Below, in pieces: positions 1-5,396 of a DNA stretch of 7,773 nucleotides. Source of the stretch: Archangium sp. GTDB lineage: Bacteria; Myxococcota; Myxococcia; Myxococcales; Myxococcaceae. The translations under genes and the position numbers were made by a program. The notes beneath the pieces were generated by a model. It saw nothing but the letters and a program-made list of their open reading frames with translations. It ran no database searches and had not been told where the DNA came from. How positions within the stretch are numbered: the first letter of the stretch is position 1; each line of letters opens with the position of its first letter. The stretch is taken from positions 1 to 7,773 of the forward strand of contig JAEUJR010000813.1 of NCBI GenBank assembly GCA_016793585.1. Reading direction: 5' to 3'.

Positions 1-1518
1 GTCGGCTTCTCGAAGTACCCCACCGAGAAGATCACCAAGAACTCCTACGACTACCGCCCGCTCGGCCTCGGCTACGCCAACCTCGGCGCGCTGCTGATGG
101 CGGCCGGTCTGGCCTACGACTCCGATGAAGGCCGCGCGTACGCCGGCGCGATCACCTCGCTCATGGGTGGCCGTGCCTACCTGCAGTCGGCGAAGATCGC
201 CGAGCACCTCGGCGCGTTCGCTGGCTACGCCGCCAACAAAGAGCCGATGCTCGGCGTCATTCGCAAGCACCGCAAGGCCGCCTACCAGCTGCCCATGCAG
301 CGCACCGAGACCAAGCTGCACGCCGCCCAGAAGAAGGTGTGGGACGAGGCGCTCGCGCACGGTGAGGCTCACGGCTACCGCAACTCGCAGGTCACCGTGC
401 TCGCGCCGACCGGCACCATCGGCTTCATGATGGACTGCGACACGACCGGCATCGAGCCCGACATCGCGCTCATCAAGTACAAGAAGCTCGTCGGCGGCGG
501 CATGCTCAAGATCGTCAACCAGACGGTGCCGCTGGCGCTCCAGAAGCTCGGCTACAGCTCGACCGAGATCGAGGGCATCACGACGTACCTCGACAAGAAC
601 GACACCATCGAAGGCGCCAGCCAGCTGAAGGCCGAGCACCTGCCGGTGTTCGACTGCGCGTTCCGCCCGGCGAAGGGCACCCGCTCCATTCACTACATGG
701 GGCACATCAAGATGATGGGCGCGGCGCAGCCGTTCCTCTCGGGCGCGATCTCGAAGACGGTCAACCTGCCGAACGAGGCGACGGTCGAAGACATCGAGAT
801 GGCGTACCTCGAGTCGTGGCGCGCGGGCCTCAAGGCCGTCGCCGTCTACCGCGACGGCTGCAAGCGCAGCCAGCCGCTCAACACCGCGAAGGAGGCGAAG
901 AAGGAGGAGGTCGCCGCTCCCGCCGCTACCGTGCAGCGTGACGCCCGCCACCGCCTGCCCGACGAGCGTCGTGCCATCACGCACAAGTTCAGCATCGCCG
1001 GCCACGAGGGCTACCTCACCGTCGGCATGTACGAAGATGGCCAGCCCGGTGAGCTCTTCATCACCATGGCGAAGGAAGGCAGCACGGTCTCGGGCCTGAT
1101 GGACTCGTTCGCGACCGCGATCTCGCTCGCGCTGCAGTACGGCGTGCCGCTGCAGGTGCTGGCCGACAAGTTCAGCCACACCCGCTTCGAGCCGGCCGGG
1201 TTCACGAACAACCCCGACCTGCCGATCGCCAAGTCGATCACCGACTACATCTTCCGCTGGCTGTCGCTGAAGTTCCTGCCGCAGGAAGGCGCGAGCGAGA
1301 GCCTGATGGAGGCCGAGGCCAAGAAGGTCGCCGCTGCGCAGCCGGTGAAGGCGCCCACGCCGACCCCTCCCGCCGCCGCGATGGACACGAAGGCCGCGAG
1401 CTTCTCGTTCCTGAACCAGGCCGACGCGCCGCCGTGCCCGGTGTGCGGCACCATCACCGTGCGCAACGGCGCTTGCTACAAGTGCCACAACTGCGGCGCG
1501 ACCACGGGCTGCAGCTGA
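1..1518 (+). CDS. nrdJ: Adenosylcobalamin-dependent (class II) ribonucleotide reductase, C-terminal 505 residues, 5' end outside window
   Basis: The enzyme reduces ribonucleotides to deoxyribonucleotides in the cytoplasm, using a coenzyme B12-generated radical. The frame is open from base 1, before the first ATG at 97, so the gene is cut by the window edge. Visible signatures are RPLGLGYANLGALLM at about 58-99, the phosphate-binding APTGTIGFMMDCDTTGIEPD-type segment at 403-462, and the following KYKKLVGGG. After an Ala/Lys/Glu-rich linker (about 880-960) comes a TSCPD-type reductase-associated domain (about 985-1280; EGYLTVGMYEDGQPGELFI, STVSGLMDSFA, HTRFEPAGFT, SITDYIFRWL). A second low-complexity Ala/Pro linker leads to a cysteine-rich tail, CPVCG...CYKCHNCG...GCS, with Cys codons at 1435, 1444, 1474, 1483, 1492 and 1510. 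Such tails are typical of long NrdJ proteins and may bind metal or shuttle electrons to the active site. The thiyl-radical cysteine motif must lie upstream of the window. Stop TGA at 1516-1518. Family assignment is secure. Confidence 0.96.
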   Translation, partial: VGFSKYPTEKITKNSYDYRPLGLGYANLGALLMAAGLAYDSDEGRAYAGAITSLMGGRAYLQSAKIAEHLGAFAGYAANKEPMLGVIRKHRKAAYQLPMQRTETKLHAAQKKVWDEALAHGEAHGYRNSQVTVLAPTGTIGFMMDCDTTGIEPDIALIKYKKLVGGGMLKIVNQTVPLALQKLGYSSTEIEGITTYLDKNDTIEGASQLKAEHLPVFDCAFRPAKGTRSIHYMGHIKMMGAAQPFLSGAISKTVNLPNEATVEDIEMAYLESWRAGLKAVAVYRDGCKRSQPLNTAKEAKKEEVAAPAATVQRDARHRLPDERRAITHKFSIAGHEGYLTVGMYEDGQPGELFITMAKEGSTVSGLMDSFATAISLALQYGVPLQVLADKFSHTRFEPAGFTNNPDLPIAKSITDYIFRWLSLKFLPQEGASESLMEAEAKKVAAAQPVKAPTPTPPAAAMDTKAASFSFLNQADAPPCPVCGTITVRNGACYKCHNCGATTGCS

Positions 1519-1562
1519 AACCCACGGAGGACACCGCAGCGCCCGCCACGCGCGGGCCCGAC

Positions 1563-1606
1563 GGGGGATGCTCGAGCGATCCCTGTCACTGACGGTGGCT
1601 CCAGGG
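1563..1606 (+). other. Two mutually exclusive hairpins upstream of the nrdJ terminator
   Basis: GGGAT (1565-1569) can pair with ATCCC (1579-1583). Alternatively CCCTG (1581-1585) can pair with CAGGG (1602-1606), with an inner CAC/GTG pairing (1587-1589 with 1595-1597). Both helices use 1581-1583, so only one can form at a time. They lie 45-90 bases after the nrdJ stop and just before the intrinsic terminator. This could be the structured 3' end of the nrdJ transcript or an attenuator-like leader for the next gene. I do not recognise a known RNA family in it. The pairings are seen; any regulatory role is inference. Confidence 0.3.
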
Positions 1607-1615
1607 AGGGGGAAT

Positions 1616-1647
1616 CGGCCTCGGGCAACCGGGGCCGTTTTCTTTTT
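1616..1647 (+). terminator. Rho-independent terminator after nrdJ
   Basis: A 9-bp GC-rich stem is formed by CGGCCTCGG (1616-1624) and CCGGGGCCG (1629-1637), with one T-G wobble, closing a GNRA-type GCAA tetraloop (1625-1628). It is followed at once by TTTTCTTTTT (1638-1647), a run of T that stands out sharply in this GC-rich DNA. It lies about 100 bases after the nrdJ stop and is oriented to end the nrdJ transcript. It falls inside the longest version of the next open frame, which is the main reason to place that gene's start downstream. Confidence 0.85.
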
Positions 1648-1654
1648 CGGGGGT

Positions 1655-2104
1655 GTGAATCTCGAGGGCAGGTTCGACGCTCCAGCAAGGGTGCACGTCG
1701 CCCTGCCGCCACTTCGGGGAAGCTACGGCCTCGAGTGGCTCGTGAAGGTCGGCGAGCGCGTCGAGACCGGACAGGTGCTCGCGTGGCTCGCAGTCGCCGA
1801 TCACTGCGCGCTGGTACCACTCGAGGCGCCAGGGTCGGGGGTCATCACCAGCCGGTGGAGCGAGCTCATCTCGTCGGCGCCCGCTGGAGTCGTGGTGGCG
1901 GCGATCGACGGCGACGATGGGTCGTGCGAGGCCGCAGAGCGTCGGACGCTCGAGCTGGAGCGGCGCGTCGTCGTCGAGCGGCTCGTGGCGATCGAGCGCA
2001 AGGCCGGCCACCCCACCGCCGCGGCGCTGCTCGAGCCGGAGCGTCGCCGCCTGACGACGTGGCTTGCCGACTGCGATCAGCTGCTCACACGCGAATCAGA
2101 CTGA
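1655..2104 (+). CDS. Biotinyl/lipoyl-like domain protein without a modifiable lysine
   Basis: Using GTG 1655 the product is 149 residues. The frame is open further up to ATG 1568, but that start would place the intrinsic terminator inside the gene. GTG 1691, preceded by AAGG, is another candidate; no start has a well-spaced ribosome binding site. Residues about 20-66 look like half of a biotinyl/lipoyl barrel: LEWLVKVGERVETGQVLAWL, then VADHCALVPLEAPGSGVI. This matches the family pattern of a G-D-x-V-x-x-G-x-x-L strand pair, a hairpin with D-K, and a SP/AP-x-x-G-x-(V/I) return. Here the hairpin reads D49-H50, so the lysine that carries biotin or lipoate is replaced by histidine. The C-terminal half (about 85-145) is Glu/Arg-rich and probably helical. 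Third positions are mostly G/C in this frame, which supports coding over the antisense frames. Function is not known. It may be a structural lipoyl-like scaffold, as in membrane-fusion proteins, but it has no membrane segment. Confidence 0.65.
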   Translation: MNLEGRFDAPARVHVALPPLRGSYGLEWLVKVGERVETGQVLAWLAVADHCALVPLEAPGSGVITSRWSELISSAPAGVVVAAIDGDDGSCEAAERRTLELERRVVVERLVAIERKAGHPTAAALLEPERRRLTTWLADCDQLLTRESD

Positions 2105-2482
2105 GGCCGTGACGACACGTTCGGCCCGGCTGGTGCCGACCCGCATCGTCGTGGCCGTCCTGCTCTTCGCACCCCGCTTCGACGTTCGGATGGCCGAGGC
2201 TGGTGACCCTCGAGCAGACGCAGCTGCCGTCTTCGCCGCGTCGCTGCAGAGCACCGCGCGCTCCATCGGCCATGTGCACATCGCAGCAGCGGGCCCATGT
2301 CAGCTGGGTCGGGCTCGAGCGCTTGCGCCGCGAGAGGATCGCCGTCGGCGGCGTGCCGCGGCTCGAGCGACAAGGGGACACGAAGCGTCGCGCCTCGACG
2401 ATGTCACGCTCCCGGTGGAAGACGCGGTGCTCGCGTCGAGTTCATGCGGGTGCGTGACGGTGACGCGTCGAGCGCGACCTCG
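2105..2482. other. Stretch without a confident gene; possible remnant of a short + strand gene
   Basis: No frame here carries a recognisable domain. From GTG 2109, 4 bases after the preceding stop, the + frame reads VTTRSARLVPTRIVVAVLLF and resembles a signal or anchor segment. Its third positions are mostly G/C until about 2290. Beyond that the most protein-like reading moves to another + frame (about 2290-2375, HVSWVGLERLRRERIAVGG) and then back (about 2385-2460, LDDVTLPVEDAVLASSSCG). This would fit an old gene broken by compensating frameshifts. In DNA this GC-rich every frame looks partly coding, so chance is a real alternative. No promoter, terminator or RNA gene is evident. Confidence 0.3.
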
Positions 2483-2644
2483 CGTCACACGCCGTGAGCG
2501 TCACACCCCGTGAGCGTCACACCCCGTGAGCGTCACACCCCGTGAGCGTCACACGCCGTGAGCGTCACACGCCGTGAGCGTCACACGCCGTGAGCTTCAC
2601 ACCCCGTGAGCGTCACAACCCCGTGAGCGTCACAACCCCGTGAG
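2483..2644. repeat. Tandem array of ten 16/17-bp units (CGTCACAC[G/C]CCGTGAG)
   Basis: Ten head-to-tail units were counted by hand. Unit 1 (2483-2498) is CGTCACACGCCGTGAG. Units 2-4 (2499-2546) have C at the ninth position. Units 5-7 (2547-2594) again have G. Unit 8 (2595-2610) begins CTT instead of CGT. Units 9-10 (2611-2644) carry one extra A (CGTCACAACCCCGTGAG, 17 bp). Identical variants are grouped, as expected from growth by slippage or unequal exchange. Each junction makes the perfect dyad GTGA-GCG-TCAC (GTGA-GCT-TCAC at the 7/8 junction loses one pair), repeated every 16-17 bp, or about 1.5 helical turns. The period is not a multiple of three, so it is not built as a protein repeat. 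The array lies between convergent transcripts and reaches into the last codons of the minus-strand dioxygenase gene. It has no unique spacers, so it is not a CRISPR array. Confidence 0.95.
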
Positions 2645-3484
2645 CGGGGTGACCAGATAGCGCCTGCCATTTGGCTTCGCCGCGGGCAGTAGCCCCGCTG
2701 CGATGTTCACCTGCACCGAGGGGTACAACAACCGGGGCGGAGACAACGTGCGATCGCGCGCGGTGCGCTTCTCGACGAAGGCCGGCTTCGACATCGACGC
2801 AGTCAGCTGCGCGTTCGCCTGCTTCGCGCTGCCGACGGTCGTCATCGCCCGCCAGGTTCTGCCGGCTGGCGGGTAGTCGTGCCCAACGAAGAGCCGCGTG
2901 GCCTCGGGCAGCGTGAAGAGCCTGCTCACTACCGAGTCGTAGAGTGCCGCGGCGTCACCCTTTGGGAAGTCACAGCGGCCCACGCCGACGTCGTCAAGGA
3001 ACAACGCGTCTCCGGTGAAGACCGCGTCACCCACCTGAAAGCTCATGCACGCCGGGGTGTGGCCCGGCGTGGCGATGGCGGTGAGCTGCACGGTGCCGGC
3101 CTTCAGCACCTGCCGATCCTTCAGCAGCACGTCGAACTGGCGGCCGTCGGTGGGCAGCTCGTCGAGCGCGAACACCTCTTTGAACACGCCCTGCACCTCG
3201 GTGATGCGCTCGCTGATCGCGATCTTCGCGCCGTAGCGCTTCTTCAGCCACTGACTGCCCGAGAGGTGATCGGCGTGAGCGTGCGTCTCGAGCACGTGGT
3301 GCACGGTGAGCTTCTTTTCGTCGACGAACGCCGCGAGCCGCTCGAGCGACTCCGTCCACAGCTTGCCGCCCGAGGGCTCGTAGTCGAGCACGGGGTCGAT
3401 GATCACCGCGTCGCGAGAGGCCTCGTCGAACACGACGTAGGTGATGGTGAAGGTTCGTTCGTCGAAGAAGGGTTCGATGTGCAT
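2630..3484 (-). CDS. MBL-fold sulfur (persulfide) dioxygenase-like hydrolase, Blh/ETHE1 type
   Basis: The 284-residue cytoplasmic protein belongs to the metallo-beta-lactamase fold. Members of this branch are iron-dependent and oxidise glutathione persulfide to sulfite. Visible ligand motifs are T-H68-A-H70-A-D72-H73, H142 in TPGHTP, D159 in FTGDALF, and H201 in FVGHDYPP, followed by the R-C-D-F-P-K-G-D segment (about 169-176). The C-terminal part has the RDRTLSPPRLLYPSVQVNIAAG stretch typical of Blh-like enzymes rather than glyoxalase II. ATG 3484 is chosen because GGAG (3490-3493) sits 5 bases upstream and homologous proteins begin near MHIEPFFD; an upstream ATG at 3520 lacks a good site. 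It lies 66 bases after the permease gene on the same strand, probably in one operon. The stop codon (2630-2632) and the last residues fall inside the tandem repeat. A general MBL hydrolase is the alternative. Confidence 0.9.
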   Translation of the reverse strand: MHIEPFFDERTFTITYVVFDEASRDAVIIDPVLDYEPSGGKLWTESLERLAAFVDEKKLTVHHVLETHAHADHLSGSQWLKKRYGAKIAISERITEVQGVFKEVFALDELPTDGRQFDVLLKDRQVLKAGTVQLTAIATPGHTPACMSFQVGDAVFTGDALFLDDVGVGRCDFPKGDAAALYDSVVSRLFTLPEATRLFVGHDYPPAGRTWRAMTTVGSAKQANAQLTASMSKPAFVEKRTARDRTLSPPRLLYPSVQVNIAAGLLPAAKPNGRRYLVTPLTGL

Positions 3485-3489
3485 GGTGG

Positions 3490-3494
3490 CTCCG
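3490..3494 (-). promoter_or_regulatory. Ribosome binding site deciding the dioxygenase start
   Basis: Read on the minus strand the sequence is CGGAG-CCACC-ATG. The spacing of 5 bases is close to ideal. It favours ATG 3484 over the in-frame ATG at 3520, which is preceded only by GACGCCGGGC. Confidence 0.65.
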
Positions 3495-3550
3495 ATGTGA
3501 GCGTCGCGATGGAGAGCCATGCCCGGCGTCGAACGATTCGCTCAGCCCCA

Positions 3551-4288
3551 TCAACCGAGCAGGCCCGCCGCGGCCATGGCCATGCCCGAGGCGACGATGA
3601 CGGCGAGCACCGCGAACCCGAGCTTCAGCGGCCGTTCAGGAAGCCGAGCCGAGAGCGGAGCGCCGAGCAGCGCCCCAATCACCGCGCCCGCGGCCATGGG
3701 CCCGACGAGCGCGAGCGGCGCGTGGCCGGCGGCGAGGTGGGTGATCGCGCCAGAGAGACTGCTCGCCGCGATGACGGCCATCGACGTGCCGATCGCGCGA
3801 TGGAGCGGAACGGCCGCGAGCACCGTGAGGGCGGGCACGATGAGGAAGCCGCCACCGACGCCGAGAAAGCCGGTGAGCACACCCGTCGCCAGGCCAACCC
3901 CGAGCAGGAGCAGCGTCGAGCCGGGCGCGCCCGTGCCTTCGCGACGCTTGCGGAGCATCGAGGCGACCGCGACCAGCAACACGAAGGCGAAGAGCCCCAT
4001 CGTGACCCGCTCGGGAACCAACACATGCAGCCTGGCGCCTGCGATGGCGCCCACGATCGATGGTGCGCCGAAGAGGCCCGCCACTCGCCAGTCGACGCGC
4101 TTTGCCCGGCCGTGGGCGATCGACCCGGCCACCGCTGCGGCGAAGACGACCGCGAGGCCCGCCCCCGTGGCCACCGTCATCGACTCCGAGAAGACGATCA
4201 TCAACGCGGGCACCGCGAGAATGCCGCCGCCCGCCCCCAGGAGCGAGAAGACGACTCCGAGGGTGAGGCCGACCACGAACGCGAGCAT
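3551..4288 (-). CDS. TauE/SafE-family sulfite/organosulfonate permease
   Basis: The 245-residue inner-membrane protein belongs to the TauE/SafE (formerly DUF81) family, proposed exporters of sulfite and related anions. The family's two half-repeats are visible: an N-terminal half starting GLTLGVVFSLLGAGGGILAVPAL and a second half starting GLATGVLTGFLGVGGGFLIVPAL, each with the glycine-rich G-x-G-G-G loop followed by a helix. Hydrophobic stretches give about eight membrane segments, and a basic loop (RKRREG) separates the halves. ATG 4288 fits the family's usual start. The frame is open back to an ATG at 4396, but that extension is Arg-rich and would overlap the divergent rhodanese start. It is the first gene of the minus-strand pair with the dioxygenase, so sulfite made by that enzyme is a plausible substrate (inference). 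It contains no cysteine, unlike thiosulfate-importing YeeE-type relatives. The ribosome binding site is weak. Confidence 0.9.
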   Translation of the reverse strand: MLAFVVGLTLGVVFSLLGAGGGILAVPALMIVFSESMTVATGAGLAVVFAAAVAGSIAHGRAKRVDWRVAGLFGAPSIVGAIAGARLHVLVPERVTMGLFAFVLLVAVASMLRKRREGTGAPGSTLLLLGVGLATGVLTGFLGVGGGFLIVPALTVLAAVPLHRAIGTSMAVIAASSLSGAITHLAAGHAPLALVGPMAAGAVIGALLGAPLSARLPERPLKLGFAVLAVIVASGMAMAAAGLLG

Positions 4289-4394
4289 GGCGACGTGAGC
4301 CTGCCACCAGCCGCGACGGTTCCTGAATCTTCCGGCGGGTGTCCTGGCTCTCTCGCGTCGGTCCCGCCTCAGCGGGAAGCCCCCGGAGACACCC
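4289..4394. promoter_or_regulatory. Divergent intergenic region between permease and rhodanese genes
   Basis: These 106 bases must hold the promoters for both directions. The only AT-rich spot is near 4320-4333 (TTCCTGAATCTTCC), where TTCC occurs twice, 10 bases apart. On the minus strand this gives GGAACC, an ECF-sigma-like -35 element, but no matching -10 is convincing. The right half is a structured leader (separate entry). No AT-rich BigR-type palindrome and no clear CsoR/CstR operator are seen. Confidence 0.5.
4337..4394 (+). other. Hairpin leader of the rhodanese gene, closed by a 7-bp stem ending at the start codon
   Basis: GGGTGTC (4337-4343) pairs perfectly with GACACCC (4388-4394), and the ATG follows at 4395. 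Inside, GGCT (4346-4349) pairs with AGCC (4378-4381), and TCCCGC (4362-4367) pairs with GCGGGA (4372-4377) around a CTCA loop. The ribosome binding site GGAG (4385-4388) lies in the fold next to the closing stem, so folding could hide it and limit translation. The minus-strand copy is an equally good fold in the permease leader and contains AGCCAGGACACCCGCC, which resembles the 3' end of cobalamin riboswitches; the rest of that consensus is missing. The pairings are seen; regulation is inference. Confidence 0.45.
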
Positions 4395-4664
4395 ATGATC
4401 GACTCGATTCACCACCGCAAACTCGTGGCCGACGGCGCGTTGCTGCTCGACGTTCGCACCCCCTCGGAGTTCAGCGAGCAACACGTTCCCCACGCCCTCA
4501 ACGTGCCCGTGCAGGAGCTGCCGCGTCGGCTCAACGAGCTTGGCCCAACGACCCGGCCCATCGTCGTCTACTGCCGCAGCGGCGGCCGCAGCGCCCAGGC
4601 CACCGCGATGCTCCGCCAGGCCGGCTACCAGGTGAAGGACATCGGCCCGATGACTGCGTGGTGA
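4395..4664 (+). CDS. Single-domain rhodanese (sulfurtransferase)
   Basis: The 89-residue protein is about the length of GlpE/PspE-type single rhodaneses, which pass sulfane sulfur through a persulfide on the active-site cysteine. Visible features are L-L-L-D19-V-R21-T-P-S-E-F near the start, H-V-P-H-A-L-N-V-P-V (30-39), and the catalytic loop C60-R-S-G-G-R-S66 after VVVY. The C-terminus GPMTAW corresponds to the family's usual GG(M/x)xAW ending. No signal peptide or membrane segment is seen, so it is cytoplasmic. ATG 4395 has GGAG 6 bases upstream. The gene is divergent from the permease/dioxygenase pair and 33 bases before the response regulator, so it probably starts a three-gene transcript. 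Next to a persulfide dioxygenase, its likely job is to make or use glutathione persulfide. Confidence 0.93.
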   Translation: MIDSIHHRKLVADGALLLDVRTPSEFSEQHVPHALNVPVQELPRRLNELGPTTRPIVVYCRSGGRSAQATAMLRQAGYQVKDIGPMTAW

Positions 4665-4697
4665 GCGCAGCCGACGAACGGGAGTAGGCTGGCCCAC

Positions 4698-5396
4698 GTG
4701 CAGAAGGGCCCCATTCTCATCGTCGACGACGACCCGAACCTCAGGGAGGTCGTGCGGGTCGCCCTCGAGCTGCAGCACTTCGAGATCGTCGAAGCTGGCG
4801 ACGGTAAAGCCGGCGTCGAGGCGTTTCACAAGCACCAGCCCATCGCGGTCGTGCTCGATCTCATGATGCCCGAGCTCGATGGCTTCGAGGTCTGCCGCCG
4901 CATTCGCGCCACGAGCCGCGTGCCCATCGTCTTCCTCTCGTCGCGTGACGACGAGCTCGATCGGGTGCTCGGCCTCGAGCTGGGCGGCGACGACTACGTC
5001 ACCAAGCCGTTCTCTCCCCGCGAGCTGGTGGCCCGGGTGAAAGCCGTGCTCCGGCGAGCCGAGCCGGTGACTGCGCCCGCCGCCGGTGGCGACAAGAAGG
5101 AGCGCACGTTGTCGCGCGGGCCGCTCTCACTCGACTTCGAGGCCTGGCGCGCGTTCTGGAACGGGGCCGAGGTCACGCTCACGGTGATGGAGTTCAACCT
5201 GCTGGCCGCGCTGCTCCGCGCTCCCACCAAGGCCTTCAGCCGCGACGAGCTGATCGATCGCGCCTACGAAGGCGTGGTGGTGAGCGATCGCACGGTCGAC
5301 AGTCACATTCGCCGGGTTCGCCAGAAGTTCGCGGCCGTCGGTGGCGCGGTCGTCGAGACGGTGCACGGCATCGGCTACCGCCTGGGCCTGCCGTGA
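4698..5396 (+). CDS. OmpR/PhoB-family response regulator
   Basis: The 232-residue DNA-binding regulator is the partner of the overlapping kinase. The receiver domain spans about 1-120: acidic D10-D11-D12 after ILIV, phospho-acceptor D54 in VVLDLMMPELDG, switch S81 and conserved K103 in VTKPF. After a short linker (about 121-135) comes a winged-helix trans_reg_C domain (about 136-232) with LTVMEFNLLAALLRAP, FSRDELIDRAY and the recognition-helix segment VSDRTVDSHIRRVRQKF, ending VHGIGYRL. The start is GTG 4698, which fits the expected N-terminus; an upstream GGAGTAGG (4681-4688) is the only binding site and is slightly far. The stop overlaps the kinase start by 4 bases (GTGA). All phosphorylation residues are present. 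Its targets are unknown; the divergent promoter region is a candidate. Confidence 0.96.
   Translation: MQKGPILIVDDDPNLREVVRVALELQHFEIVEAGDGKAGVEAFHKHQPIAVVLDLMMPELDGFEVCRRIRATSRVPIVFLSSRDDELDRVLGLELGGDDYVTKPFSPRELVARVKAVLRRAEPVTAPAAGGDKKERTLSRGPLSLDFEAWRAFWNGAEVTLTVMEFNLLAALLRAPTKAFSRDELIDRAYEGVVVSDRTVDSHIRRVRQKFAAVGGAVVETVHGIGYRLGLP

Noticed and set aside
1476..2011. Minus-strand open frames opposite the lipoyl-like gene
   Set aside because: They have no recognisable domain, while the + frame has a lipoyl-like pattern and better third-position bias.
2483..2644. CRISPR array
   Set aside because: Units are 16-17 bp and directly abutting, with no unique spacers and no cas genes nearby.
3485..3550. 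Gene or regulatory element between permease and dioxygenase
   Set aside because: Only the dioxygenase ribosome binding site is evident in these 66 bases; no terminator or promoter stands out, consistent with one operon.
4289..4394. Cobalamin riboswitch on the minus strand
   Set aside because: Only the terminal AGCCAGGACACCCGCC-like segment resembles the consensus; the rest of the core is absent and the region is too short.
2879..4687. 602-codon open frame on the + strand
   Set aside because: It lies antisense to the dioxygenase and permease genes, and its Arg/Glu/His-rich, low-complexity product has no domain. It is a shadow of the high-GC coding strand.
3636..4835. 399-codon open frame on the - strand across permease, rhodanese and regulator
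   Set aside because: It is a frame-shifted shadow of the permease and antisense to two well-supported genes; no recognisable motif.
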